A stretch of 64,000 bases of DNA, from NCBI GenBank assembly GCA_030035585.1, contig CM057482.1, positions 12,387,001 through 12,451,000 on the forward strand, written 5' to 3'. The notes below the pieces were generated by a model that saw only the letters and a program-made list of their open reading frames with translations, searched no databases and was not told the DNA's origin. Below are positions 53,480 through 63,740 of the stretch, piece by piece. This stretch comes from Dugong dugon (Eukaryota > Chordata > Mammalia > Sirenia > Dugongidae). How positions within the stretch are numbered: position 1 is the stretch's first letter; each line of letters opens with the position of its first letter. A program made the position numbers and the translations under genes.

Positions 53480-53560
53480 GAGTTAGGCTTGATGTTAGGA
53501 TATGACAATGAACCAGAGACCCGGTTGCTGTCCTCATAGAGCCTTATTAGCACTGGGGCT
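53480..53560 (-). mobile_element. L2 LINE fragment
   Basis: ATATGACAATGAACCAGAGA and TGCTGTCCTCATAGAGCC are the antisense L2 terminal region. Confidence 0.55.
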
Positions 53561-53799
53561 GTCACACTCCAGTGTGATGAGGCTGTGAAGGCAATGTATT
53601 GACCTTCAGCATCTGAACTCCCTCTCTATTTGGGGAACTCTCCCTGTAATGAACCTTGAATAGCTCTGTGTCTTGATCATGAATGGCTTTTCCCAGATAC
53701 AAATCTGAGGGATTTGAGTACTTTCCTTTAGAAGACTTCTGCAGCATTATCATTGTCATTAGGGAGTTCATTAGGAATTCCACTATAAGGACATGTGGA

Positions 53800-54960
53800 A
53801 AGAGACCCACCTATGAAGGACCCCTAAGAGCTGTGCCACGAGTGCAAGACTCAGCAACTATTACTGGCAATAGCTTTACAGCACTATAGCCTCACTTGGG
53901 GATGCCCCTTTAAGGACAGTGCTGAATGGAAACACTCCCAATGGGCAGAATTTTGAGCATGGCATCTGGTGTTTATCTTGCCTGGAAGAAAGAGATGGCC
54001 AGAGATCTTGATCTATGTGGATTCATGCGTAGTGGTTAACAGTTTGATCAGGGACTTGGAAGGAACACAATTGGAAATTTGATGACAAGAAGGTCTGGGA
54101 AACAGGTATGTGAATAGACCTCTCCAAATGGGCACAGAGGTGAAGATATTTGAGTTCCAAGTGAATGCTTATCAAAGAGCAATTTCAGCAGAGCATGATC
54201 TTAATAATTAAGTGAACAAGATGACTCATTCTACGTATTTTAATGAGCTCATAAACAAAGTGGCCATGACAGCAGGGATGGAGGCTGTTCAAGGCCCCAG
54301 CAACATAGACTTCCATTCACCAAGACCAATCTGAATACTATAGCCACTGCTGAATGCCCAATTTATCTATTAACAGTAGAGACGAACACTGAGCCCCCAA
54401 TATGGCACCAGTCTCCAAGGGGACCAGTCAAATACCTGGTGGCAGGTTGATTACATTGGACCACTTCCATTTTGGAAACTGCAGCCTTCTTCCCTTCCCC
54501 CTGCTCCTACTACAACAGGCACATGTTCTGGATATAGACTTGCCATTCCTGCCAATGCTTCTTCCCAAATCACCACCCATGGACCTACAGAATGTCTTAT
54601 TTACTGTCATGGTATTTCACACAGTATTGCTTCTGACCAGGGAACTCATTTCACAGCAAATGAAGTGCAGCAATGGGTTTGTGCTCATGAAAATTGCTGG
54701 TTTTAAACTATGTTCCTCATTACTCTAAAGCATTAACCTAATAGAACAAGGGGGATGGTCATTTGAAGACTCACTTATGGTGGCAGTTGAGTGGAACTCT
54801 TTACAGCGATAGAGCAATGCCCTTTGGGATGTAATATACGCTCTGAGTCAGCATCCAATATGTGGATTCACATACTGGATTCACAGGGTCAGTCCAGACA
54901 TCAAGAGGCGAAAATGAGAATGACTCTTCTCACTGCTACTCCTGGTAATCCACAATGACT
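53800..54960 (+). pseudogene. Decayed endogenous retrovirus pol region (RNase H end and integrase)
   Basis: One frame, broken by stops and shifts, reads the end of RNase H (VNAYQRAISAEHDLNN at about 54161) and then an integrase core. The first catalytic Asp is in WWQVDYIGPL (54437-54466) and the second in SIASDQGTHF (about 54620-54650). The frame stops soon after, near 54705. The third acidic residue of the D,D-E triad is not found. No LTR is evident next to it. The remains cannot encode an active enzyme. Class (ERV1-like or ERVL-like) is undecided. Confidence 0.75.
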
Positions 54961-55024
54961 GGTGACATTTTTGCCTTCCATCCCTGTGACTTTGGGCTCC
55001 AAGGGCTTAAAGGTTTTAGCTCCC

Positions 55025-55927
55025 ATGGAATTCACAAAAGAAGAAATATAAATGGCCAAGATACATATTAAAAAAAAAAAGATCAACTCACAGTAATCAA
55101 ATAAATACAAGTTAAAACAATAAATACCATTTCACTTCTTAAATCTGTAATTTTAAATGATAATAATACCTATTTCTAACAATGATGAGGAGAAACGGAT
55201 TCTCTCATAGACTCATTCGAGAGGAAAATATGTCTCAAAGGCCTTAAAATGTGCATCCCTTTGATCAAACGATTCTGCCTTTGGGAATCTAAATTAATGG
55301 CTGCAGTCTGCGTTACAGTCCAGAATTTGGAGCCACACAGACCCGGCTATGAATTTTGCCTCTGACACATACAGCTGTGTATATTGGATCTCGGCTTCCA
55401 AATAGAGTACATACTCAAAAAATAGTAGCTATCGTCGTCACACTTAGCAAAGAATTATAGGTGTTCCCAAAGAGCTAGCCTGAAAGATGTTCATCACAGT
55501 GTTGTTTATGCTGTTGTTGTTGTGTGCCATCAAGTCAATTCTGACTGAAAAATTGGAAATGAATGAAATATCCAGTAATTGAGGACTGTTTAAAAAATTA
55601 AGATATATTAATTCAATGGAAAATTATGTAGCTATTAAAAATGTTATGAAACAGTATTTAATGAAAGGGAAAGCTATTCATGATTCAAAATCAGGTGAAA
55701 AAAGCAAGTTATGAAATACTATATACTGTATGATACCATTTTATTTTTTTAAAATGATGGATATCATGCATAGAACTAATACCTGACTGATACAAAATAC
55801 AATGAACATATTCATTATTTTTTTTGGGAGATGGGAAATCGGGTGATTTTCATTTTCTCCTTTTGCTTGCCCATATTTTCTAAATTTGTTTTAATGAGTA
55901 TGTATTACATTTGTATTGTAACAAAAG
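55025..55927 (+). mobile_element. Old L1 (L1M/L1ME-like) 3' region with inserts
   Basis: It reads AAGAAGAAATATAAATGGCC, CAAGTTAAAACAATAAATAC, GGAAAATTATGTAGCTATTA, ATTTTCTAAATTTGTTTTAA. A sense MIR interrupts it near 55295-55440 (GGAGCCACACAGACCCGGC). A 36-bp antisense AfroSINE piece (GTGCCATCAAGTCAATTCTG) sits at 55512-55547. Confidence 0.75.
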
Positions 55928-57559
55928 TAGGAAGGGACCAAGTGAGCTCTCCATGCCCTTCTCAGGCAGGCTTCTCCTGCATGTTGGAGGATGCTGTCTG
56001 GCCAGAAAGAGACTTTAGCCACATTATTTCTGTTACCTCCAGGTCACAGTCCCTCCTTGACATGACCCCATCCTCACTCCAGTCACCCCCAGGATGTTAG
56101 GCCTGTCATGGCCAGGAGAGAATTCCCTGACCTTACTTTCCAATAGGAGGGAGAGAATGTCACAGCTGCCACCTCTATGCTCAAGACCAGACGTGCCATA
56201 TTCCAGGCATCCGACAGGAATGTGGCTGCTTGGGAGAAATGGGCCCTGATCCAATACCCTAGGGCTGCGTGTATTGGCCGGGGTTCACAAAGACGCTGGA
56301 CTTCACCCTGGCAGATTTAAAATATTTTTCAGCAGAGCCCCAGTATTTGACTGAAGAAACAATAATATTCCTTCTCTGGATGTCAAACATCCAGGTAAAT
56401 AGAAGATGTTTTTCCACCTTCTCTCTTCCCCAAGTGATACAAAGGATGTTCTGACATAGTTTTTGGAAGGGGCTTATCCAGCCAGGGTGAGGGCCAACTT
56501 GTGCCACAGGGAGTGCTTATTTTTAAAAGGAGAGGGAACTATGTGACCCATTGCAGGTTTACTCAAAGGGCCTGGTTTCCTGAGGAGAGCGGGAGTGGGC
56601 TAGTGGGATCTGCCTTCTCAGGCATGGAGGAGCAGCCACTGACACTTCTGGTTTGGGTATCAGGCCCTCTCCCTGGCAGGAGACTGGGGCAGGGCAGGAC
56701 AGGGGAACAGAACATAACCCACTCAGAGGTAGGACTTTTGCTGTAGCCAGAGTCAAGGAGCATATGGGGTCAGGAGTGGAGAAGGGGGTTGAGGGCAGAT
56801 GTTAATTCAAGAACTCCCATTATTTTCATTGAACTGGAACCCAAAGACTACCAGCCAATCTCATCCAGAACCTGGGCAAATCCAATGGATTTGGCTAAAC
56901 CCAGAAATTAAATGAAGGCATTCCTAACAAACCCCTCTGCCTCCAAATATAGCAGGCATTTGGAGAATTATGGGAAAAGAAGGTAGAGGGGAGAATGACC
57001 TTAAACCTCTCTCAAGTCTCAAAATGAATCATGAATATCTACCCAATTCTTTGCATTCCTTTGACCACCATTTTATCTCAGTTCAGCCAGTGACCCCTAA
57101 GAGGGGTTTCCTATCCCCTAACTCACTGTCTCTCTCCACATCACAAGCACTTCTTGCTTCCTGACACACGGGCACTCTGCCTGGATCTCTGAACCCCTCC
57201 CCTGGGCCAGGGCAAAAATATCTTGTTCCAGTGCTTCATCCTGGTCTAGCTCATCCTGGGCCAACTGGCAGCGCTGTGGTGCCAGACGCATTGACCTGTC
57301 TTTCCCTTTGATGGGACACAGTGTCCTTCCCCATCCCAACTCTGTGATAATCATAACTCACAGGCAGAACTACCATTCAAGCTTCCTTCTATCACAGATC
57401 CTCATGATGAAGACTGGACTGATACAACTTGATGGGATAAACTTGTGCCTGTTGACCAGCGTTCTTGGAAAACTTAGTAAAGGGTCCTCCCTGTTTATCA
57501 GAACTGGAGTTAGCCTAACTCCCAGCAATGTATGGAAACCCTGACTCATCTGCAAAGAC
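55928..57559. other. About 1.6 kb without a recognised gene or repeat
   Basis: Mixed DNA. 56269-56400 has an open frame followed by CAGGTAAAT, a donor-like site, but there is no recognised domain and no acceptor that fits. Nothing defended. Confidence 0.4.
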
Positions 57560-58260
57560 TGCATCGAGATTGATTGTACTGCCGAACTTCATCACCAATC
57601 CGTCCCTCACTCTCCACGCCCACTGCCTCTTCTCTGGTTCAAGCCACTATTATCTTCTTGCCCAGGGTTATTGTAATAGCCTCCTCCCTGCTTCCACTCT
57701 AATCTCCATCCAATTCATTCACTGTCCAAGAGCAGGTGATCTTTTGTATGTGTAAACAGATCATGTAGCTCCCTTGCTTAAAACTCTCCCCGGTCTAGCA
57801 ATGCACTCAGAATACAGTCCAGTCTCTTCACCCAATGGCCCTGTGATGAGTCCATTGCTTGAACCTCATCTTCATCCACAATCACTGCATCACCAGCTCC
57901 AGTCACACTGATTTTCTGTTTCTCTATGTGCCAAGTCCTTCCTTGCCTCAGGGCCTACCCCAATACTCTTCCTACTGCCTGGAACACCTTCTCCTATCTA
58001 GGCTGGCTCTTTGTCATTCTTTATCCTTCAGGTCCCAGCTTTAAGAGACTTTCTCTGACCATCCAAGCCAAGAAAGTCCCTCGTGGCACTTACCACACTT
58101 TAAAGTGTTCATCTCGTTGGGCAGTTGCTTAAGATCTGTCTTGACCACTAGGCCCTGAGCTCCATTAGGGCAAAGACTATGTCTATGCTGCTTCTCCCTA
58201 TGTGGCATCATCCATATAACAGAGGCTCAAAAATACTTCCTGAGTGAGTGAGTAGGTAAA
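57560..58260 (+). mobile_element. Long L2 LINE 3' end (about 700 bp)
   Basis: CTCTGGTTCAAGCCACTATT, GTTATTGTAATAGCCTCCTC, CAGATCATGTAGCTCCCTTG, GACTTTCTCTGACCATCC, and GCTCAAAAATACTTCCTGAG occur in proper L2 order. It is the most complete L2 here. Confidence 0.9.
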
Positions 58261-58334
58261 TGAAAGACAGAGACTGGTATGCTGTAGGGCATTTGTTGAT
58301 TTAATAACAAGAGGGAACACCCTGCAGTCGGGCA

Positions 58335-58525
58335 GCCCTTGACTGGCAACTTGGCTCAGCCTCATTCCAGCTATGTGATCTTAGGCAAGTTACTTAACCT
58401 CACTAAGCCTCAGTTTCCTCATCTATAAAATAATGACTGTAATCCTTTCCTTGATAGGTGGCTTTGAAAACAAAAGGTAAATTATTTGGAGAGTCTGGCC
58501 CAATGCCTGGCTCTAAATATGTCCA
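58335..58525 (+). mobile_element. MIR SINE
   Basis: Sense MIR: TTAGGCAAGTTACTTAACCT, AGCCTCAGTTTCCTCATC, CAATGCCTGGCTCTAAATA. Confidence 0.9.
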
Positions 58526-58640
58526 TTCATTTATCCAAAAACACATGTTGAAAGTATACAGTAGGCCAGACCTGTGCTGGGGCCTTGGGGGCTATACAGG
58601 CCTCGCACTCAAGCAGGGTAGACTTTAGAAGTGGTATTCA
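58526..58640 (-). mobile_element. L2 LINE 3' end fragment
   Basis: ATTCATTTATCCAAAAACAC, then CCAGACCTGTGCTGGGGCC and GGGGGCTATACAGG, is antisense L2. Confidence 0.7.
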
Positions 58641-58879
58641 TAGTGCTAGTACTATTGCTAATAATAATAAATAAAATGTTAGGAAATTCTCTAGCCAGAG
58701 TGAATGAGCAAAGTCACGCGGAAGCCCACTTGGGAAAACCAAGATGAGAGAAGGGAACAGGGTGTGAAGGAAAAACACCAGAGCGAGTGTGTGGTTTACT
58801 GTAAATTGTCCTTTGATCTTTCTTTCATGGTTTGCTTAGATTTTCCACTTAATTGAATTCAAGAATTCTCTGATTAAAG
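58641..58879. other. Unassigned interval
   Basis: Short AT-rich interval with a TAATAATAATAAATAAAAT tract near 58660 and AATTGAATTCAAGAATTC near 58852. No call. Confidence 0.4.
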
Positions 58880-59100
58880 CATTCATTCACTGAGTGGATA
58901 TTTATGTGTAGATGCCCTCAGAGGGGGAGGTTCGGAGACGAGTTCAATGTGCTCTCTGCCCTCAAGAGGCTTACAGAGGAACAAGACACACAAAAACCCC
59001 CTATTACATGGTAGACATCAAAGAGGCACAGATGAAAGGCAATGGAGATTCAGAGGTGGGAGAGGGAACATCCAATAGGCTTTGCGGGGAGGGGTCAGCA
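58880..59100 (-). mobile_element. L2 LINE 3' end fragment
   Basis: GCATTCATTCACTGAGTGGA, CTGCCCTCAAGAGGCTTAC and GAGGTGGGAGAGGGAAC are antisense L2. Confidence 0.7.
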
Positions 59101-59149
59101 TTTGATTAGTCTAAAGGACACACATAGACAGGAGGAGGGAGAGAGCATG

Positions 59150-59322
59150 ATACAGTGAGAGGCATATGGGATATGGAGTCAGCTGATCAATTCCAGACCC
59201 TGGCTTACTCTTTACCCTTAGAGAAGTCACAGCTTCTGAGTCACAGTTTTCCCATCTGTAAAATCGGGATGATACCTCTCTGCGTTGTTATGATAATTTT
59301 GTATGATTCCCTTCACATATCT
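59150..59322 (+). mobile_element. MIR SINE
   Basis: Sense MIR: CATATGGGATATGGAGTCAG, CACAGTTTTCCCATCTGTAA, GCGTTGTTATGATAATTTTG. Confidence 0.8.
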
Positions 59323-59324
59323 AG

Positions 59325-59363
59325 ACACACACACACTCACACACACACACACACACACACACA
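59325..59363. repeat. (CA)n microsatellite
   Basis: About 39 bp of CA units with one CACTCA interruption, followed by an A-rich tail ACAAAACCAAAAACC. Confidence 0.95.
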
Positions 59364-59854
59364 AAACCAAAAACCAACCAAACAAAAAGCACCCGTAGTA
59401 AGATCTTCTGGGAAATGTCAGGGCCTTGGGACCAAGAAACACCTCTTGGTCCCGTTTCTGGTGAGCTCACCAGCAAACCCATCCTTACCATCTCCTTCCT
59501 CCACAGTGCAGAGGTTGATTTCCCAGGCCTGGGGCCATGTCATTAGTGATGGTGATGGGTGATAGCAGTGATGGCAGTGATGTGACATTCTACCCGGCTC
59601 ACTGCTCCACAACCCTCCACTTAACCCAACTGAGAGAAAGCTGGCACCTCCCAAAGCCCAAACCATTCCCATTTATAGTCAGCAGAATTTTAGGAGCCCT
59701 AAGATGAGAACTCAGGGGCCTATCACCCGAGTCAGGATGGGCCAGACAGGGGCATCAGCCCAGGCCATCAGAGATGCCAACGGGCTAAAGTCAAGCATGT
59801 CACTAGATGTCCACTAGACCCATTTCTTCTTCCTCCTGGGCACACAGCTAGACT
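59364..59854. other. No gene seen
   Basis: Unassigned; a few irregular GTGATGG repeats near 59540-59580. Confidence 0.4.
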
Positions 59855-60215
59855 GCATTGACTAGCCTCCTTGTAGCTGGGTGTGACCACGTGACATACT
59901 TCTAATAATGAGATGTGACAAGTGTGTGTTCTTTCCAGGCCTCACCAATAAAACCTGTCCATGCTCTTTCTCCTTCTGCTTAACTGAGACTGTGATCCCC
60001 AAACATGGCTTTGGAAATGTTTTAAAGATAGCACAGCAACCATCAGTCAAATTCTCTGAGTGACTGCATGGAAAAAGATGCCCCCACATTCCCCATACCC
60101 GATCCTCAACCTAGAACAGCACTGGACTGTTACCTGAGCAAGAAAGTCACTTCCATTATGTTTATTCATTACATGTTTAGGTCTATTTGTTACAGCAACA
60201 ATACCTAACTAATAT
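59855..60215 (+). mobile_element. LTR-like ancient repeat
   Basis: CTAGCCTCCTTGTAGCTGGG, CGTGACATACTTCTAATAAT, CTGGACTGTTACCTGAGC, ATTTGTTACAGCAACAATAC are in the order of an MLT/MER-type eutherian LTR, ending near ACCTAACTAATAT. Confidence 0.65.
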
Positions 60216-61329
60216 CCAGAGTAGGGGTCTCCTACCTGAGGAGGACAACACAAGAAAGGCCAAAGTAGTGGTTCCAAATCAGCATCCTTAGAGAATGTAA
60301 GAGGTTGTGACCAAGGTATCTAAATACCAAGCACAAAATCCATGAGGTGTAAATGGGTTAAGGGTTAGGATCTGGCAGGATGAGGTCAGAAATAGGGGGA
60401 GATGGTGGCTGTTGGGAGTAGCACCATTGTGGTAATTGTGCCCCAGATTGTTCTCATTGGTCAAACTGATCTGAAGGTTGTAGCCAATGCTCTCATAGTT
60501 GGGCCTGCCTCACACCTGGGCTTTTACCTCCTGCCTTGAGCCAGCACCTGCCTCAAACCCTAGGCCCAGTGACAGGAACCCTGTGTCATTTCCCTGGGTC
60601 TTGGGACCTGACGATATTAGATATTCAGCCTGGTGGCCCAAACTTATTTTACAGAGGAGGAAAATCAGACCTAGAAAAAAATGAAGGGACTAATTCATAA
60701 AGCTCAAACTGATCTTTCTACCTGGTGTTGGCTATGGAGCCCAATTTCCAGCAAAATTCTGCCTCTTTAATGTCCTGGCCAGAACCTTCCCAAAAGGACC
60801 TCTTCTCTCTCTCCCCCCCTGCCCCCCTTTTCTGGCAAGCCAGGTTTCCAGGCTCAGCCATTGAGAAATAAAAGGAGCTGGTTTCTTCTGGTCCGAAAGA
60901 AAAACAAGCCTGGTCAATTTTCTGTCAGGCCCAAGGCAACTCTGCACGGCCCCGGAGCCAAGCAGACACTGGCCAGTCTGTGTGTATGGGCTGAGGTTGC
61001 AGCACCCACTGGCAGTAATGACTTCTTGGAGCGAGCGGGCCGTGGCTCAGACGGCTCCGGGGGAGAGGAAGTTGAAGACAAAACTGCACTTCTCTTCTCC
61101 TAAAGGTCTCCTTCTGAAAATAAAGGCGGAGTTAGCCCAGTGAGTGTCCACAGGGATGCTTGTCTGAGTGGAGAGGGAAGACAGCAGCACAGAGGTTCCT
61201 GAGCAGGGCAGCCAGACTAAGACATGGCAAGCCTCCTCCCAGCAAGACCTGCATCTCAGCAACGTCAAAGCTTTTTGCTTCTCATACATCTGTCAGGATA
61301 GGGAAGGTTCTGAGAAGCAGAAACTAGTC
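60216..61329. other. No gene seen
   Basis: About 1.1 kb of unassigned DNA. Part just right of the LTR may be internal retroviral sequence but carries no pol-like frame. No exon is defended. Confidence 0.35.
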
Positions 61330-61560
61330 TCAAATCTAGTTAAACAATAAAGAGAATTTATTGGTTCTCGTACCTGAAAACTTCAGAAGTGTGAGCTTCA
61401 GGCAAAGCTTGATCTAGTGGTTCATATAGGTTACCAAGAACTCAGTTTCTTTCTGTATCTCCTCTCTGCCTTCTAGGGAGAGAGAGAGGAAGAGAAAGAG
61501 ACATCTGTAGCCTACCTAAGAAGTTCATGGCTCGGATGGGGAAACAGATGGAAAATCAAT
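61330..61560. mobile_element. Unclassified ancient repeat
   Basis: AAAGAGAATTTATTGGTTCT, GCTTCAGGCAAAGCTTGATC and TTCTGTATCTCCTCTCTGCC resemble a common old eutherian interspersed repeat read antisense. Family not assigned. Confidence 0.4.
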
Positions 61561-61579
61561 AATTACAGTAAAATGTGAT

Positions 61580-61620
61580 TTTATATATATACATACACAC
61601 ACACACACACACACACACAT
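61580..61620. repeat. (TA)n/(CA)n microsatellite
   Basis: ATATATATACATACACACACAC run on the plus strand, followed at 61624-61664 by a 40-bp antisense AfroSINE tail piece (GCCATCGAGTCGGTTCTGAC). Confidence 0.9.
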
Positions 61621-61719
61621 ATTTGTTACTGTTAGGTGCCATCGAGTCGGTTCTGACTCATATATGTATGTATATATACCTATATATGTATTTTATATAT
61701 AATCATGCTGATATACGTA

Positions 61720-61989
61720 TATTCATGCTGATATTCAAATACATATACATATGAAGTATATATATATTGTTGTTGTGTGCTGTCGAGGCGATTCCGACTC
61801 ATAGCTCTATAGGACAGAGTAGAACTGCCCTATAGGGTTTCCTATTTTATGGGAGTAAACTGCCAGGTCTTTTCTCCCAAGGAGCCACTGACTGGGTTTG
61901 AACCACCGACCTTTCGGTTAGCAGTTGAAGGCTTCAGCGTGGTGCCATACACAGAGAAATATATATGTATTTGAATGTCAGCATGAATA
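61720..61989. repeat. Imperfect palindrome enclosing a SINE
   Basis: Arms 61720-61748 (TATTCATGCTGATATTC...) and 61961-61989 (...GAATGTCAGCATGAATA) are inverted copies over 29 bp with 2 differences. A further ATCATGCTGATAT half-arm lies at 61702-61714. The AfroSINE at 61769-61947 forms the loop. Confidence 0.8.
61769..61947 (-). mobile_element. AfroSINE, long form
   Basis: TGTCGAGGCGATTCCGACTC, CTCCCAAGGAGCCACTGACTG, TTTCGGTTAGCAGTTGAAGG; it ends at GTGGTGCCA without the usual CCAGGGCTCC. Confidence 0.88.
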
Positions 61990-61994
61990 GGGTG

Positions 61995-62095
61995 CTTGTG
62001 AGCCTGGTCACAAGGAAGTCAGGGGGAAAGGGCACCCCAAGCAGGAGGAACAGCCCAGGCAAAAGCACAGAGTGGTGAGCTGTGACCTTCAGACA
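61995..62095 (-). mobile_element. L2 LINE fragment
   Basis: AGGAGGAACAGCCCAGGCAA and AAGCACAGAGTGGTGAGC are antisense L2. Confidence 0.55.
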
Positions 62096-62329
62096 GCTGA
62101 GGATTACGCGAGAACAGATGTGAAGGTGCTCGATTCAAAGACTGCCATGCACACCCAGGGACGGGAGGACTCTTGCTGGCCCACTGCTTTTGTGTCCTAA
62201 CCGCGTGAGCTCTCTGCTTCCTCAGGCACCTCTGGCCCGCGCCTTCCTTCCTGAAATCCCGTACTGTTTGTGCGGAAATCACCCTCTCCATACATTTCAA
62301 CAAATTGGTGATCTATTCCCACAGAGGAA

Positions 62330-62560
62330 ACTGTTTTTGGCATTTGAAAACATCATAAATGGACAAAGGAGAGAGGCAGTTCACACAAAGGGAAACACGG
62401 CTAGTAAACAAGCGTGAGGAAACACAGTCAACCTGGCCAGTAATCGAAGAAATGCAAATGAAAACAATGAAGCATACATTTCCACCTATTAAATTAACAG
62501 TCACAACAAAAAGGTTTAGATGATTACATCCAATTCTGTGAGGTCTGGGAGAAAGTAACA
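62330..62560 (+). mobile_element. Old L1 ORF2 C-terminal fragment
   Basis: CATAAATGGACAAAGGAGAG, CCAGTAATCGAAGAAATGC and AAATGAAAACAATGAAGCAT match the L1 word order found intact at the right edge of the window, at greater divergence. Confidence 0.7.
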
Positions 62561-62724
62561 GCTCCGACACCGTAGGCAGGATCAGCTACATAATGTGGGG
62601 AATCCAGTGTAAAATGAAAATGTGGGGCCTCTGGTTCTGAATTAAGAATTTCAGGATGGCAAGAGCAGAGCATTAGAACAAATGCCGGGCCCTTCTGAGC
62701 TCTGGTTGGAGGTCGTATAAATGA

Positions 62725-62919
62725 GTAGCTGTTGCCATCAATTCCGACTTATAGCAACCCCGTAGGACACAGCAGAACTGCTTCACAGGGTTTCCAAGGC
62801 TGTAATCTTTTATGGAAGCAGACTGCCGCATTTTTCTCCCGTGGAGCAGCTGGTGAGTTTGAACTGTCAACTTTTTGGTTAGCAGCCATGCACTTAACCA
62901 GTGCACCACCAGGGCTCCT
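62725..62919 (-). mobile_element. AfroSINE, long form
   Basis: CCATCAATTCCGACTTATAG, TATGGAAGCAGACTGCCGC, CAGTGCACCACCAGGGCTCC. Confidence 0.93.
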
Positions 62920-62989
62920 TATACAGCCATGTTATAGGAGAGAAGGTGTCCTTTTTCCTACCCAAAGTCAATCCCTGTACTTGTGCTTC

Positions 62990-63740
62990 GGATCTCATTA
63001 TCCCCCACCTGTTGCTTCTCTCTCTTGACATTAACCACCTTCCTCTCAACTCAAGTCTTCCCATCAGCATTCACCATACACTCAAGTTCTCCATTCTGAA
63101 AAACAACAACAATACAAAACCAACAACTCTGCCTCAAGCCGTCATCCACCTCCTCCAGCTATCCTTCTACTCCCCCTTCTCAGCCGGGCTTCTGGAAAGA
63201 GCTGTATAGACATACCATCTCCGTTTCCTTCCTGCTCATTCATGTCCCCACCCAGCCCATCTCTCCATCATTGTAGTTCTTGCCAAGGTTGCCACTGATC
63301 TAAATCCATTTGCCAGGACCTCTCTGCAGCATTCAACACCAGTGATCTCTCTCCTTCCTGAAACCCTCTTGCCTTGGCTACTGTGACATCGTGTCCTCCT
63401 GGTTTTCCTCTCAAATCTCTTTGTCTCCTTGGCCAGCTGTCCTCCTCTACCTGGCCATTAAGGTGGGAGTTCCTTACTCACCTGGTCTAGACTCCATTCA
63501 CCCTCATTCTTTCTCCCTAGGCAGTCTCATCCATGCCTGTGACTTACCATCTATATGTTGACGACTCATAAGTTCATGGTTCTAATTCAAGCTCTGCTCG
63601 GAGCGTTAGACCTCTACATCAAACTGCCCACCTGGCCACTCATTTTGCCTATTTCAAAGACACCTCAGACTCCTTATGTACAAACTCCTTATGTACATAA
63701 TCACCCCAATCCTGGTCCTCTGCCACTGTTCATCAAAAGA
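62990..63740 (+). mobile_element. L2 LINE, reverse transcriptase region
   Basis: About 750 bp covers an L2 ORF2 part with frame changes. The catalytic box reads LYVDDS (63551-63568; the usual L2 box is YADDS). Upstream, GCATTCAACACCAGTGATCT corresponds to the AFNTSD-type block. Dead copy. Confidence 0.8.

Noticed and set aside
54402-54728. 108-codon open frame as a host gene
   Set aside because: It is an out-of-frame shadow of the retroviral integrase remnant.
56269-56400. Exon-like frame followed by CAGGTAAAT
   Set aside because: A single donor-like site without acceptor, domain or second exon is not enough.
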